Source: an uncultured Bacteroidales bacterium (GTDB lineage Bacteria; Bacteroidota; Bacteroidia; Bacteroidales; Bacteroidaceae). Taken from it: DNA of 64,000 bases. Within the stretch, counting starts at the first letter, position 1, and each line of letters starts with the position of its first letter. The notes under the pieces were generated by a model that was not told where the DNA came from, searched no databases, and saw only the letters and a list, made by a program, of their open reading frames with translations. This document shows, in pieces, positions 46,769 through 54,859 of the stretch. A program made the translations under genes and the position numbers. The DNA lies in the NCBI GenBank assembly GCA_902781515.1, contig CACZJU010000007.1, forward strand, positions 1 to 64,000, given 5' to 3'.

Positions 46769-48913
46769 ATGAAACGCATACTCTTTTTCTTCATTCTTTC
46801 ATTTTTACATTCTTTCATTTTTTACTCGTTTGCTCAGCGCCTGACCGACTATGTTGACCCAATGATAGGTTCGGGCGACCACGGTCATGTTTTTGTTGGA
46901 GCAAATGTCCCTCACGGAATGGTGAATGCTGGTCCTACACAACTTGAAACAGGGTGGGACTGGTGCTCGGGCTATCACTACGATGGAAGGCAGATTGTGG
47001 GTTTCGGACAGATGCACCTTAGCGGTACTGGATGTAGCGACCTTGGCGACATTTCCCTGATGCCTACTTTGCACGATTTGGAACTCAGTCGCGAGGGACT
47101 TGCAACTACTTTCAGCCATGAGCGTGAGATTGTAAAACCAGGCTATTATGCGGTTACTCTTAACCGCGATAATGTCAGAGCAGAAATGACAGCCACTCAA
47201 CGTGTTGCATTTTATCGTTATACTTTTCCTCGAGGTTCAAATAATGCTCGCATTATCATCGATTTGGCTAATGCTGTTGGCGATAGAATGACTGAATCGC
47301 GCATCTATCAACTCGACGATTACACCCTTGCCGGCTATCGCATAAGTCATGGTTGGGCTAATCGTCAGCAGGTGTATTTTCTCATCAGTTTCTCACATCC
47401 CATCCACAATTTCCTTTCTGCCTCTATCGCTTCTCCCTATGCTGAGGCTACGTTCGAGGTGGCTCCTGGTGAGAGTGTGATGACAAAGGTGGCTTTGTCG
47501 CCCACCAACGAGGCTGCAGCACGCATGAATATGGCTGTGGAACTGCCCGGTTGGGACTTTGAAGCAACATGCAAGCAGGCTCGCGACAAATGGGATGCAG
47601 AGCTCGGTCGCATAAGTGCCACATTCCGAACCGAACGCGAGCGCCGCATTTTCTACACAGCCTTGTATCACTTCCTCTATGCCCCTGTGGTGTGGAACGA
47701 TGTCACGGGTGATTATATGGGTTGCGACGGACGCATCCACCATGCTGCCGATTTCCAGAACTACACCACGTGGAGCCTCTGGGATACATATCGCGCAGCA
47801 CATCCGTTGGCAACGATTATCCTGCGCGACAAGCTTTCCGACTATGCAAAGACAATGCTGCGCATATTCGATGAACAAGGCGAACTGCCGGTGTGGCACC
47901 TGATGTCCAACGAGACATATTGTATGGTGGGTTGTCCTGCTGTTCCTGTGCTTGCAGATATGGTGCTGAAGGGTGTTGAGGGTATCGACTACAAACATGC
48001 TTTCCGAGCCATGAAGGAGAGCCTGATGAAGGACAACCGTTCGCTCAACCGCATGAAACAGTATGGATGGGTAACTTGGGACACTGGCGATGGTGAGGCT
48101 GTGGCAAAGAGCCTCGAATACTACCTTGCCGACTGGAGTGCAGCGCAGGTGGCAGGACTGGTAGGCGAGAAGCAGGACAGCATCTATTTCCACAATCGCA
48201 GCATGGGCTACAAGCGTATGTTCGACAAGGAGAAGCTTTGTATGCGAGCCTTATCTACTGAAGGAAAGTTCCGCGACGAGCCTGATTTCAATCCCTGTCA
48301 TCAGACACGCGACTACACAGAGGGCAACCCCTGGCAATACACTTGGCTGGTGCCTCACGATGTGAAGGGACTGATAGCTTGCTTCCCCTCGCAACAGGCT
48401 TTCATCAATCGTCTCGATGCGCTTTTCGAGGCCGATGGCGACTTGGGCGAGAATGCCAATCCCGATATCACAGGTCTCATTGGTCAGTATGCTCACGGCA
48501 ACGAACCCAGTCATCACATCCTATACCTATATAATTATGCAGGACAGGCTCGGAAGACTCAGCAGCGTGTGCGTCAGGTTATGCGCGAACTCTATACCGA
48601 CCAGCCTGCAGGACTTTGTGGCAACGAGGATGTAGGTCAGATGTCGGCTTGGTACATTCTCTCTGCACTGGGGCTCTATCAGGTGGAGCCCTGCGGCGGA
48701 CGCTATCAGTTGGGTAGTCCTATCGTTGAGGAGGCTGTGCTGAATGTTGGTGAAGGCAAGACTTTCACCATCCGTACTCACGGCAACAGCGATGAGGCTG
48801 TTTATGTCAAGGAGGTTCGTCTGAATGGGCGCAAGCTCGCAGTTCCGTACATCGATTACCGCGATATCATAGCCGGCGGCACTCTGGATTTCTACATGTG
48901 CTCTAAACACTAA
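46769..48913 (+). CDS. GH92 family alpha-mannosidase
   Basis: A 714-residue exported calcium-dependent exo-alpha-mannosidase of family GH92, used by gut Bacteroidota to trim N-glycans or yeast mannan. The start is the ATG at 46769 (MKRILFFFILSFLHS), and the signal-peptide core is encoded in a TTCTTTCATTTTT tandem tract. GH92 signatures are DYVDPMIGSGDHGHVFVGAN and PHGMVNAGPTQLETGWDWCS at the N-terminus, HLSGTGCSDLGDI, TTWSLWDTYRAAHPL, and near the end GLCGNEDVGQMSAWYILSALG, with the acidic catalytic and calcium residues in place. GNEPSHHILYLYNYAGQ is also typical. The linkage preference is not deducible. It converges with the pseudouridine synthase gene with only 3 bases between stop codons. 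Confidence 0.95.
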   Translation: MKRILFFFILSFLHSFIFYSFAQRLTDYVDPMIGSGDHGHVFVGANVPHGMVNAGPTQLETGWDWCSGYHYDGRQIVGFGQMHLSGTGCSDLGDISLMPTLHDLELSREGLATTFSHEREIVKPGYYAVTLNRDNVRAEMTATQRVAFYRYTFPRGSNNARIIIDLANAVGDRMTESRIYQLDDYTLAGYRISHGWANRQQVYFLISFSHPIHNFLSASIASPYAEATFEVAPGESVMTKVALSPTNEAAARMNMAVELPGWDFEATCKQARDKWDAELGRISATFRTERERRIFYTALYHFLYAPVVWNDVTGDYMGCDGRIHHAADFQNYTTWSLWDTYRAAHPLATIILRDKLSDYAKTMLRIFDEQGELPVWHLMSNETYCMVGCPAVPVLADMVLKGVEGIDYKHAFRAMKESLMKDNRSLNRMKQYGWVTWDTGDGEAVAKSLEYYLADWSAAQVAGLVGEKQDSIYFHNRSMGYKRMFDKEKLCMRALSTEGKFRDEPDFNPCHQTRDYTEGNPWQYTWLVPHDVKGLIACFPSQQAFINRLDALFEADGDLGENANPDITGLIGQYAHGNEPSHHILYLYNYAGQARKTQQRVRQVMRELYTDQPAGLCGNEDVGQMSAWYILSALGLYQVEPCGGRYQLGSPIVEEAVLNVGEGKTFTIRTHGNSDEAVYVKEVRLNGRKLAVPYIDYRDIIAGGTLDFYMCSKH

Positions 48914-48940
48914 ACTCTAAACACTAAACTCTAAACTCTC
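48902..48940. repeat. ACTCTAA/ACACTAA tract spanning two convergent stop codons
   Basis: Five to six imperfect heptamers cover the last codons of GH92 (CSKH) on the plus strand and the last codons of the RluA-type protein (SLEFSV) on the minus strand. Both stop codons are repeat units. Confidence 0.8.
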
Positions 48941-50230
48941 CCCTGAAACGGGGTGCTGAAATCCGAGCACATCGGCAAAAAGCATCAACCGCTCTCCGGC
49001 ATTTCCGTAAAGACGGTCGCCCACTATGGGGTTTCCCAGACCTTCTTTCGCAGCCATATGTAGGCGTAGCTGGTGGGTGCGTCCAGTGTCTGGCCAGAGA
49101 TGGATTCGGGCGTGTCCGTCCTCGTTCCTAACCACTTCGTAGTGCGTGATAGAGCGTCGTCCGTATTCCTCGTTCACAATCTGGCGCGGACGGTCGTAGG
49201 GGTTAGGACAAATCAGCAAGTCGATAGTTCCCTTTTCGCCTACTGTCATAGGGTGTTCCAGCAGGGCGGTGTAGCGTTTTCTTATCGTGTGCTCCACAAA
49301 CTGGCGCTGCAGCGTGTGATAGGCCTCGTCGGTCAGCGCGACAACCATCAGTCCGCTCGTCTCCATGTCCAAACGGTGCACAATCATCGGTCCTTCGGCC
49401 TCTGGATAACGTTCGCGCATGATGTCCAGAAGACTTGGCAGATTGTCCTTACCTGGTACTGAAAGCATTCCCGAAGGCTTGTCCACCACCACAAAATACC
49501 TGTCTTCGTGCACTATGCGCAACTGTTTCATCACTCTGTCGTAGTCCTTCATCAGCGGATTCGGCTCCACATCCAGTCCCTGCATCATCCATGTTAGTAT
49601 GGGCTTGCATTTGTGTTGGCACGAAGGGTAGAAATGTCCCTCTTCGCGCACCTCGCCGCGTGGCGAACGTCCCATCCAGAACTCACCCATACACAGAGGA
49701 CGAAGTCCGTGCTTGTAGGCATATTGCAGCAGTTTTGGGGCACAACATTCGCCAGCACCCGAAGGCGGCACCTTGGGATTGAAAATGTCGAGTAGGGGGC
49801 ACTCCTCGCCGCGAGCGTTCAGGAACGAAAACTGCTCGAAGAGCCATTGCTGCAGAGCCTGACTCCTTGCTATGCGCTCCTCGCCCATTGGCATTGCCGA
49901 AATGCGACGTTCCTCCTCCTCGAAATACGTCCCGTGGAGGTCGAACACAGGCGGCACGAAGTAGGGTAGAGTGCTCCTTCCGCACAGGGTTCCGGAGAAG
50001 GCAGCGAGGAACCGTCCGCCCTCCACCACCAGCACTCCCAGCATCTTCCCTTCCTCTATCTCGTTCTGCCACTCAGCATGTCGCGCCACCTCTGCCATAA
50101 CCTCCCTTGCAGCCAGCCTCACCAATTGGTGCGGCTCGTAGCAAAAGGGGAAGGTCATCTGCTTGGGCTCCTCCACATTCAGAGCCTCCCTCGGCATCTC
50201 ATGCAGTAATGCAAACTGGCTCTCTTCCAT
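48917..50230 (-). CDS. RluA-family pseudouridine synthase with N-terminal extension
   Basis: A 437-residue protein. The C-terminal 220 residues are an RluA/RsuA-type synthase that isomerises uridine in tRNA or rRNA: KPSGMLSVPGKDN, the catalytic Asp in IVHRLDMETSGLMVVA, VEHTIRKRYTALLE, and TGRTHQLRLHMA. The N-terminal 210 residues are not part of the catalytic fold and are shared by a Bacteroidota subgroup. They hold GLRPLCMGEFWMG and a cysteine-containing QHKCKPILTW. The ATG at 50230 is preferred to 50242, because the promoter at 50250-50281 would place the RNA start near 50243. RNA target unknown. Confidence 0.9.
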   Translation of the reverse strand: MEESQFALLHEMPREALNVEEPKQMTFPFCYEPHQLVRLAAREVMAEVARHAEWQNEIEEGKMLGVLVVEGGRFLAAFSGTLCGRSTLPYFVPPVFDLHGTYFEEEERRISAMPMGEERIARSQALQQWLFEQFSFLNARGEECPLLDIFNPKVPPSGAGECCAPKLLQYAYKHGLRPLCMGEFWMGRSPRGEVREEGHFYPSCQHKCKPILTWMMQGLDVEPNPLMKDYDRVMKQLRIVHEDRYFVVVDKPSGMLSVPGKDNLPSLLDIMRERYPEAEGPMIVHRLDMETSGLMVVALTDEAYHTLQRQFVEHTIRKRYTALLEHPMTVGEKGTIDLLICPNPYDRPRQIVNEEYGRRSITHYEVVRNEDGHARIHLWPDTGRTHQLRLHMAAKEGLGNPIVGDRLYGNAGERLMLFADVLGFQHPVSGESLEFSV

Positions 50231-50249
50231 ACTTTCCACCATTTCCCTG

Positions 50250-50281
50250 CAAAGATACGATTAAGTGAGTAAAATGTCAAA
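50250..50281 (-). promoter_or_regulatory. Promoter of the RluA-type gene
   Basis: Minus-strand TTTG (50278-50281), a 20-base spacer that ends TCACTTAATCG, then TATCTTTG (50250-50257). The spacer end resembles that of the rplU promoters. Confidence 0.8.
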
Positions 50282-50393
50282 TTTTGGAGCAGCGAATACA
50301 ATGATATGCTTGTATAATCATTGTTGAGTCGCGACAATATTCGACGAAGTCAAACTTGTTTGAACATTTTCGAGTGAGAGTATCTAAAACCAA

Positions 50394-50495
50394 AGGTTAA
50401 CTTAACCTATCGACACAAGTTCTAGAACCTATCGCCATAAGGTCTAGACCTTATCGCCGTAAGACGGGCGTCTTATTGCCGTAAGACGGTAGGGC
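50394..50495. repeat. Five-unit palindrome array, 22 bp period, reverse copy of the 11197 type
   Basis: Cores in order are AGGTTAACTTAACCT (centre 50401), AAGTTCTAGAACCT (50423), AAGGTCTAGACCTT (50445), AAGACGGGCGTCTT (50467) and a decayed AAGACGG (about 50489). Spacers such as ATCGCCAT and ATCGCCGT are reverse complements of those in the 11197-11458 array. It lies upstream of the LRR lipoprotein gene at 50898. Confidence 0.9.
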
Positions 50496-50524
50496 TTTTA
50501 ATTCTGCCAATCTCCCTGCCAATT

Positions 50525-50756
50525 TGACAATGTGTAGACTACGACGCATTATCGCATTATCGCATTATCACATTATCATTTATGAAAATGCACATTGTCA
50601 TAGCTTAGAGATTATAAAGTATATTATATATTATAATATATATATTATAATATATAATATAAAATATTTACTTATAATATGATAGTATAAAGCAACCAAG
50701 AAATCCATCACTAGAATACCAAATGATAACGTGATAATGTGATAATGTGATAGCGC
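50525..50756. repeat. Nested inverted-repeat element with octamer arms
   Basis: Left arm: four copies of GCATTATC (the last ACATTATC) at 50546-50577. Right arm: four copies of GATAATGT-type octamers at 50725-50756 in inverted sense. The left arm is itself enclosed by a perfect 10-bp inverted repeat (TGACAATGTG at 50525-50534 and CACATTGTCA at 50591-50600). The 147 bases between the arms include a 60-base TATAAT-type palindromic core. No coding sequence. The element could be MITE-like or a structural DNA site. Confidence 0.75.
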
Positions 50757-50780
50757 GTAAAAATAAATACTGCATCGGTC

Positions 50781-50811
50781 TTGGTGTTCTCGCAGTTTCT
50801 CCGTATCTTAG
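50781..50811 (+). promoter_or_regulatory. Possible promoter of the LRR lipoprotein gene
   Basis: TTGG (50781-50784), 19 bases, TATCTTAG (50804-50811): each box is one base off consensus. The leader to the ATG would be about 80 bases. Confidence 0.5.
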
Positions 50812-50897
50812 CGGTCGAATATAAGAGAAACGGTAGAGAATTGGCTTTTGACGATGACGACGAGAACTTTGAGTAACACAATTAAATATAAATCAAT

Positions 50898-51797
50898 ATG
50901 AAAAAAAATTTTTATTTCTTGGCATTTGTAATGCTGTCATTTGCCTTCATTTCGTGTGGCGATGACGAGGAGGGTGGACCAAATAACTCGCAGGGTAGTC
51001 AGACAGTAACTATTGTGACACCGCCTGCTATGCGGAACATCATAGTGATGGTGGACGCTAATGGTAATGTCAGCGGTGGGCACGAGTTTACGGAAATTGC
51101 CAGCGACATATTCATGGTGGATGGTGTGAAGTACCAAACTCCCGACAACTCCAATCTGTTTGTATGCGGCTATGACCCTGAAAAAATTAAGAGCAACGTG
51201 GAACTCATCTCCACGCTGATTTACAAGGGAAACAGCATGAAGACATACGTCATAGACAGTAATGCTTTCTACGGGTGCGAGAAATTGACCACCATAATGA
51301 TACCTGATGGGCTGAATAGAATACATGGTGCGGCATTCAGCTATTGCAAAAATCTGGCGACGATAGCAATCCCGTCTTCTGTACAAAACATCACAAGTAG
51401 CGCGTTCAGCAGTTGTAACAATATGCTCAACGTAGTCATCTATAGCAGCTCGATAGCCGAGAAGAAGACTCTGCACGAAATTTTCGGCCCACAGGTGTTG
51501 AAGTACACGCTGGATGGGAATGTAGAAAGGACAGGAACTTCAACCTTTGAGGGTTGCGGAAACCTGAATACCGTTGTTTTGTCTAATAAAGTGGAATACC
51601 TTGGCAGAAACACGTTCTCTGACTGTCCTGCGCTACGCCACATCTACTGCTATGCCACCACGCCACCCGATGGTATTGGAGCTTTCTCAAATACAAGTAT
51701 TGAGCGCATCAAAGTGCATGTGCCCAGTGGTAGCATTAGTGCTTACCAAGCTTCCGATACTTGGATGAACTTTGGCAGCATCGTCGCCATAGAGTAG
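50898..51797 (+). CDS. LRR_5 (BspA-like) surface lipoprotein
   Basis: A 299-residue lipoprotein: the lipobox cysteine is residue 20 (FISC) and is followed by GDDEEGG, the export tag for the outer leaflet in this phylum. After a Gly/Asn-rich linker, residues about 110-290 hold BspA-type leucine-rich repeats: SNAFYGCEKLTTIMIPDGLN, AAFSYCKNLATIAIPSSVQ, STFEGCGNLNTVVLSNKV and NTFSDCPALRHIYCYATTP. The closing phrase VHVPSGSISAYQASDTW matches the block ends in the large LRR protein at 19821 (VPxGxxxxYKxxTxW). It probably binds external ligands. The gene stands alone, with a palindrome array and a large inverted repeat upstream. Confidence 0.85.
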   Translation: MKKNFYFLAFVMLSFAFISCGDDEEGGPNNSQGSQTVTIVTPPAMRNIIVMVDANGNVSGGHEFTEIASDIFMVDGVKYQTPDNSNLFVCGYDPEKIKSNVELISTLIYKGNSMKTYVIDSNAFYGCEKLTTIMIPDGLNRIHGAAFSYCKNLATIAIPSSVQNITSSAFSSCNNMLNVVIYSSSIAEKKTLHEIFGPQVLKYTLDGNVERTGTSTFEGCGNLNTVVLSNKVEYLGRNTFSDCPALRHIYCYATTPPDGIGAFSNTSIERIKVHVPSGSISAYQASDTWMNFGSIVAIE

Positions 51798-51806
51798 TTT
51801 TTTGTA

Positions 51807-51924
51807 TTTGTTTTTCACTCACTAAATCGTATCTCTGACCCAGCTTCGCAGGGTCGAAGATAGGCTGCATCTCGGAAATAAAAGAATAAATTCTTTGTAT
51901 TTCGCTCGATTTGCACTATCTTTG
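51807..51924 (+). promoter_or_regulatory. Tandem promoters of the sigma-54 activator operon
   Basis: The distal copy is TTTG (51807-51810), 19 bases ending CACTAAATCG, TATCTCTG (51830-51837; one base off). The proximal copy is TTTG (51894-51897), 19 bases, TATCTTTG (51917-51924), an exact match 18 bases ahead of the ATG. Confidence 0.72.
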
Positions 51925-51942
51925 CACCCGCAAACTGACAAT

Positions 51943-53181
51943 ATGGCAGGAATTGATTTGAATCAGATAAAGCAGAGGTACGGCATAATCGGTCGTGACC
52001 CGAAGCTGGACAACGTGCTGGATACGGCGCTGCAAGTGGCAAAGACTAACCTTGCGGTGTTCATTCAGGGCGAGAGCGGTACGGGTAAGGAAGTGATTCC
52101 GCGAATTATTCACGACCACTCGCTGCGTAAGACGAAACGATATATAGCCATCAACTGCGGCTCTATTCCCGAGGGCACTATAGACAGCGAGCTTTTCGGA
52201 CACGTGAAGGGTTCGTTCACAGGTGCCATAAGTGACCACGATGGATATTTCGGTGCTGCAAACGGTGGTACACTGTTCCTCGACGAGGTGGGCGAACTGC
52301 CTCTCTCTACTCAGGTGCGCCTGTTGCGTGTGCTGGAGACTGGGGAATATATACCAGTGGGTGGCAGTGAACCTAAGAAGACGGATGTGCGCATAGTTGC
52401 TGCTACGAATGTGAAGATAGAAAAGGCAATCAGGGAGGGAAAGTTCCGTGAGGACCTCTATTACCGCCTGTGCACCATAAGTGTGAAGATGCCGCCTCTC
52501 AGAGAACGTGGGGAGGACGTGCTGCTGCTGTTCAAGAAGTTCGCTATGGACACAGCACAGCAGTACAGCATTCCTGAACCTATCCGACTGACTCCTGAGG
52601 CTGGGCTTGTGATGATGTCATACAAATGGCCTGGCAACATACGCCAGTTCAAGAATGTGGTGGAGCAGATGAGCATTCTCTCCGAGGAACGTATCATCAC
52701 ACCCGAAATACTGACGAAATACGAGATTACTCCTTCGTCGGAAACTACAGAACTGGTGGTGCGCGACAACTCCATTTCCTCGCAGCCTTCCGACGGCAGC
52801 ATGGAGCACGCGATGAAGATGATGCAACTGATGATTCACTCGTTGAAGATGGATGTGGAGATGCTGAAGCAGCGCGTGGATAATAAAGCCGAAGAGCCAC
52901 AGCACATCATTCACCGGTTGCCGGCTCCTCCACAGCCCATACAGCATGCACAGCCCGTACAGCCTACGCACACGGAATTCTCGGAGTATTCGGAATACTC
53001 GGAGCGTCCCTCGGCTGACGACGATGACGAAGAGGACTTGAATCTGGAGCAGATGGAACGTCGCTTGATAGAGAAGGCTCTGCGCCGCAGTCGTAACCGC
53101 CGTAAGGTGGCTGCCGACGAGCTGGGTATCTCTGAACGCACATTGTATAGGAAAATAAAGGATTATGGAATAGAAGAATGA
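51943..53181 (+). CDS. Sigma-54-dependent activator without receiver domain
   Basis: A 412-residue NtrC-type enhancer-binding protein. The start is the ATG at 51943; upstream in-frame codons overlap the promoter. The AAA+ domain occupies about 12-245: Walker A GESGTGKE (43-50), the sigma-54 contact loop GSFTGA at 90-95 (the usual form is GAFTGA), Walker [10 protein letters not shown] (111-119), and the R-finger region FREDLYYRL. There is no N-terminal receiver or GAF domain. A Pro- and acidic-rich linker (about 285-365) leads to a Fis-type helix-turn-helix ([20 protein letters not shown]). Its stop overlaps lptE by 4 bases. The same order, activator-lptE-TPR-secG, recurs in Bacteroidota, so it may respond to envelope state; that is inference. 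Confidence 0.93.
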   Translation: MAGIDLNQIKQRYGIIGRDPKLDNVLDTALQVAKTNLAVFIQGESGTGKEVIPRIIHDHSLRKTKRYIAINCGSIPEGTIDSELFGHVKGSFTGAISDHDGYFGAANGGTLFLDEVGELPLSTQVRLLRVLETGEYIPVGGSEPKKTDVRIVAATNVKIEKAIREGKFREDLYYRLCTISVKMPPLRERGEDVLLLFKKFAMDTAQQYSIPEPIRLTPEAGLVMMSYKWPGNIRQFKNVVEQMSILSEERIITPEILTKYEITPSSETTELVVRDNSISSQPSDGSMEHAMKMMQLMIHSLKMDVEMLKQRVDNKAEEPQHIIHRLPAPPQPIQHAQPVQPTHTEFSEYSEYSERPSADDDDEEDLNLEQMERRLIEKALRRSRNRRKVAADELGISERTLYRKIKDYGIEE

Positions 53182-53690
53182 AGAAGAAAGCATTTTTACT
53201 TTTTACTTTTTACTTTTTACTTTTCCTTTGTGCATGTACGGTATCATACAAGTTCAATGGTGCCAGCATAGACTATACAAAGACAAAGACCATTCAGATA
53301 GACAATTTCCCAATACGTTCCGCCTATGTGTGGTCGCCCATGCAGTCCATTTTCCAAAACAAGCTCAGCGACCAATTTGCTTCGCAAACTAAGCTGAAAC
53401 AGGTGAAGAAGGGAGGCGACTTGGTGCTGGCTGGTGAAATCACAGGCTTCGACCAGTTCAACAAAGCCATATCGGCTGAAGGATACTCCAGTCAGGTGCA
53501 GTTGAAGATGACGGTAAACGTGCGATTTACCAACAACGCCAATCACGCTGAGGACTTTGAACGCTCATTCTCTGCCACCAGCGAATACGAAAGCAGTCAG
53601 CAGCTCGTGAACGTGCAGGAGCAGTTAGTGACGGAAATGACAAAGGAGATTGTAGATCAAATATTTAATGCAACGGTTGCAAACTGGTAA
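53178..53690 (+). CDS. lptE: LptE-family outer-membrane lipoprotein
   Basis: A 170-residue lipoprotein that plugs the LptD barrel and helps insert lipopolysaccharide in the outer membrane. The signal peptide runs to Cys20 (LFLCAC), and its hydrophobic core (LLFTFYFLLF) is encoded by a TTTTTAC tandem tract at 53192-53225. The body matches Bacteroidota LptE: YKFNGASIDYTKTKTIQIDN, SDQFASQTKLKQV, LAGEITGF, and VQEQLVTEMTKEIVDQIFNA at the end. It is coupled to the upstream activator by a 4-base overlap. LptE in this phylum is divergent, so the name rests on family and gene context. Confidence 0.87.
   Translation: MKKKAFLLFTFYFLLFLCACTVSYKFNGASIDYTKTKTIQIDNFPIRSAYVWSPMQSIFQNKLSDQFASQTKLKQVKKGGDLVLAGEITGFDQFNKAISAEGYSSQVQLKMTVNVRFTNNANHAEDFERSFSATSEYESSQQLVNVQEQLVTEMTKEIVDQIFNATVANW
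53192..53225. repeat. TTTTTAC tandem tract inside the lptE signal peptide
   Basis: Four to five copies of TTTTTAC/TTTTACT encode the hydrophobic core of the signal peptide. A change in copy number by three units would keep the frame; other changes would switch it. Confidence 0.8.
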
Positions 53691-53695
53691 ATATC

Positions 53696-54424
53696 ATGGC
53701 AAAACGCATAACTGAATATATTGACAACCAAAAGAGTGGGGGACAGACGGCGCAGAAACAATTGCGCCAACTGGTGGAACGCTACCCGTATTATCAGGCT
53801 GCACGCCTGCTGCTGCTGCGCTCGCTCTACGAAAGCCACGACCCTTCGTTCGGACAGGAACTGCGTCGTGCCGCATTGTACGTCCCTTCGCGTCGTGTGC
53901 TCTACAACCTCATTGAGGCAGACAGACTGAAACCGCAGCCCGAAGCCAAGGTGCGCAGATATGAGGATGACGGCGATGATGCAATAGACCGTACAAATTC
54001 GCTCATCACAAACTTCCTGAGCAATCTGCCCGAAGAAGAGGAGAAACCCAAGCGCCGCGCTCGCACAACGGTTGATGCCTCTACCGACTATATGGGATAT
54101 ATGATGCAGTTGGAGTCGGACACGAATGGTGGAGAGAGAGAAGAAAATATTGCATACGGACAGCATATTCTCGATAATTTCCTCGAACTCGGAAAGATTA
54201 CCATACAGGATCATCCCGACGAAGAACTGCAACGTCCCGAAGAAGCATTAAATAGTGAGGTTTTGACCGAAACTTTAGCCCAAATCTACATCAAACAGGG
54301 CAAATATGACAAGGCTCTTGAAATTATTCAGCGACTTTCCTTGAAATATCCAAAAAAAAATCGTTACTTTGCAGACCAAATCCGCTATTTGGAGAAAATT
54401 ATAGCTAATAATAACAATAAATAA
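53696..54424 (+). CDS. TPR-like cytosolic protein of the lptE-secG operon
   Basis: A 242-residue protein without signal peptide. N-terminal helices (LRQLVERYPYYQAARLLLLRSLYES, about 24-48) and the phrase AALYVPSRRVLYNLIEAD are hallmarks of a Bacteroidota-specific family annotated as tetratricopeptide repeat protein. An acidic linker (about 83-130) follows, then a final TPR unit: LAQIYIKQGKYDKALEII, then LSLKYPKKNRYFADQIRYLEK. It probably forms protein-protein contacts; the partner is unknown. It is 5 bases after lptE and 9 before secG, in the same operon. Codons near the end include a run of A (residues KKN), a possible slippery site, though the frame is intact. Confidence 0.8.
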   Translation: MAKRITEYIDNQKSGGQTAQKQLRQLVERYPYYQAARLLLLRSLYESHDPSFGQELRRAALYVPSRRVLYNLIEADRLKPQPEAKVRRYEDDGDDAIDRTNSLITNFLSNLPEEEEKPKRRARTTVDASTDYMGYMMQLESDTNGGEREENIAYGQHILDNFLELGKITIQDHPDEELQRPEEALNSEVLTETLAQIYIKQGKYDKALEIIQRLSLKYPKKNRYFADQIRYLEKIIANNNNK

Positions 54425-54433
54425 CCAATAAAA

Positions 54434-54778
54434 ATGTACAACGCAATCGTAATTCTAATAGTTGTAGTTTCGGTACTTATGTGCCTTATCGTACTCGTTC
54501 AGGAATCTAAGGGCGGCGGCTTGGCAAGCGGCTTTGCTGACAACAACGCCATGCTGGGTGTACGCAAGACCACCGATGTTATTGAGAAGACCACTTGGGG
54601 ACTGGCTGCCGCAATGGTGATACTGAGCATCATCAGTGTTGCTTTCCTCGCTTCTCACAACACCACAGGCTCAACCGTTATGGAACAGGCTGTAGAGCAG
54701 ACCACAGAGACAAACAGTCTGCCTGCTCTTCCTCAGACAGATGCAGCTCCTGCTGCCGAAACTCCTGCAGGCGAGTAA
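54434..54778 (+). CDS. secG: Preprotein translocase subunit SecG
   Basis: A 114-residue membrane protein, an accessory of the SecYEG channel. Two helices are visible (about 2-20 and 52-72), joined by the conserved loop VQESKGGGLASGFADNNAMLGVRKTTDVIEK (read in pieces; GGGLASGF is the family core). The C-terminal tail is Thr-, Pro- and Ala-rich, a feature of SecG in this phylum. It ends the activator-lptE-TPR operon. A hairpin terminator follows 22 bases after the stop. Confidence 0.94.
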   Translation: MYNAIVILIVVVSVLMCLIVLVQESKGGGLASGFADNNAMLGVRKTTDVIEKTTWGLAAAMVILSIISVAFLASHNTTGSTVMEQAVEQTTETNSLPALPQTDAAPAAETPAGE

Positions 54779-54800
54779 TCCTACAACTTTACAGACAAAC

Positions 54801-54835
54801 AAATATCCCCACGATGATGAGTCGCGGGGATATTT
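54801..54835. terminator. Bidirectional terminator between secG and asnA
   Basis: AAATATCCCC pairs perfectly with GGGGATATTT (10-bp stem, 15-base loop), with T-rich sequence on both sides, between convergent genes. Confidence 0.88.
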
Positions 54836-54859
54836 TATTATTATATAATAGGTAATGTC

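Noticed and set aside
50525-50756. A replication origin with octamer iterons
   Set aside because: The octamers are arranged as opposing arms, there is no dnaA or other replication gene nearby, and the setting is an ordinary intergenic gap; a MITE-like element fits better.
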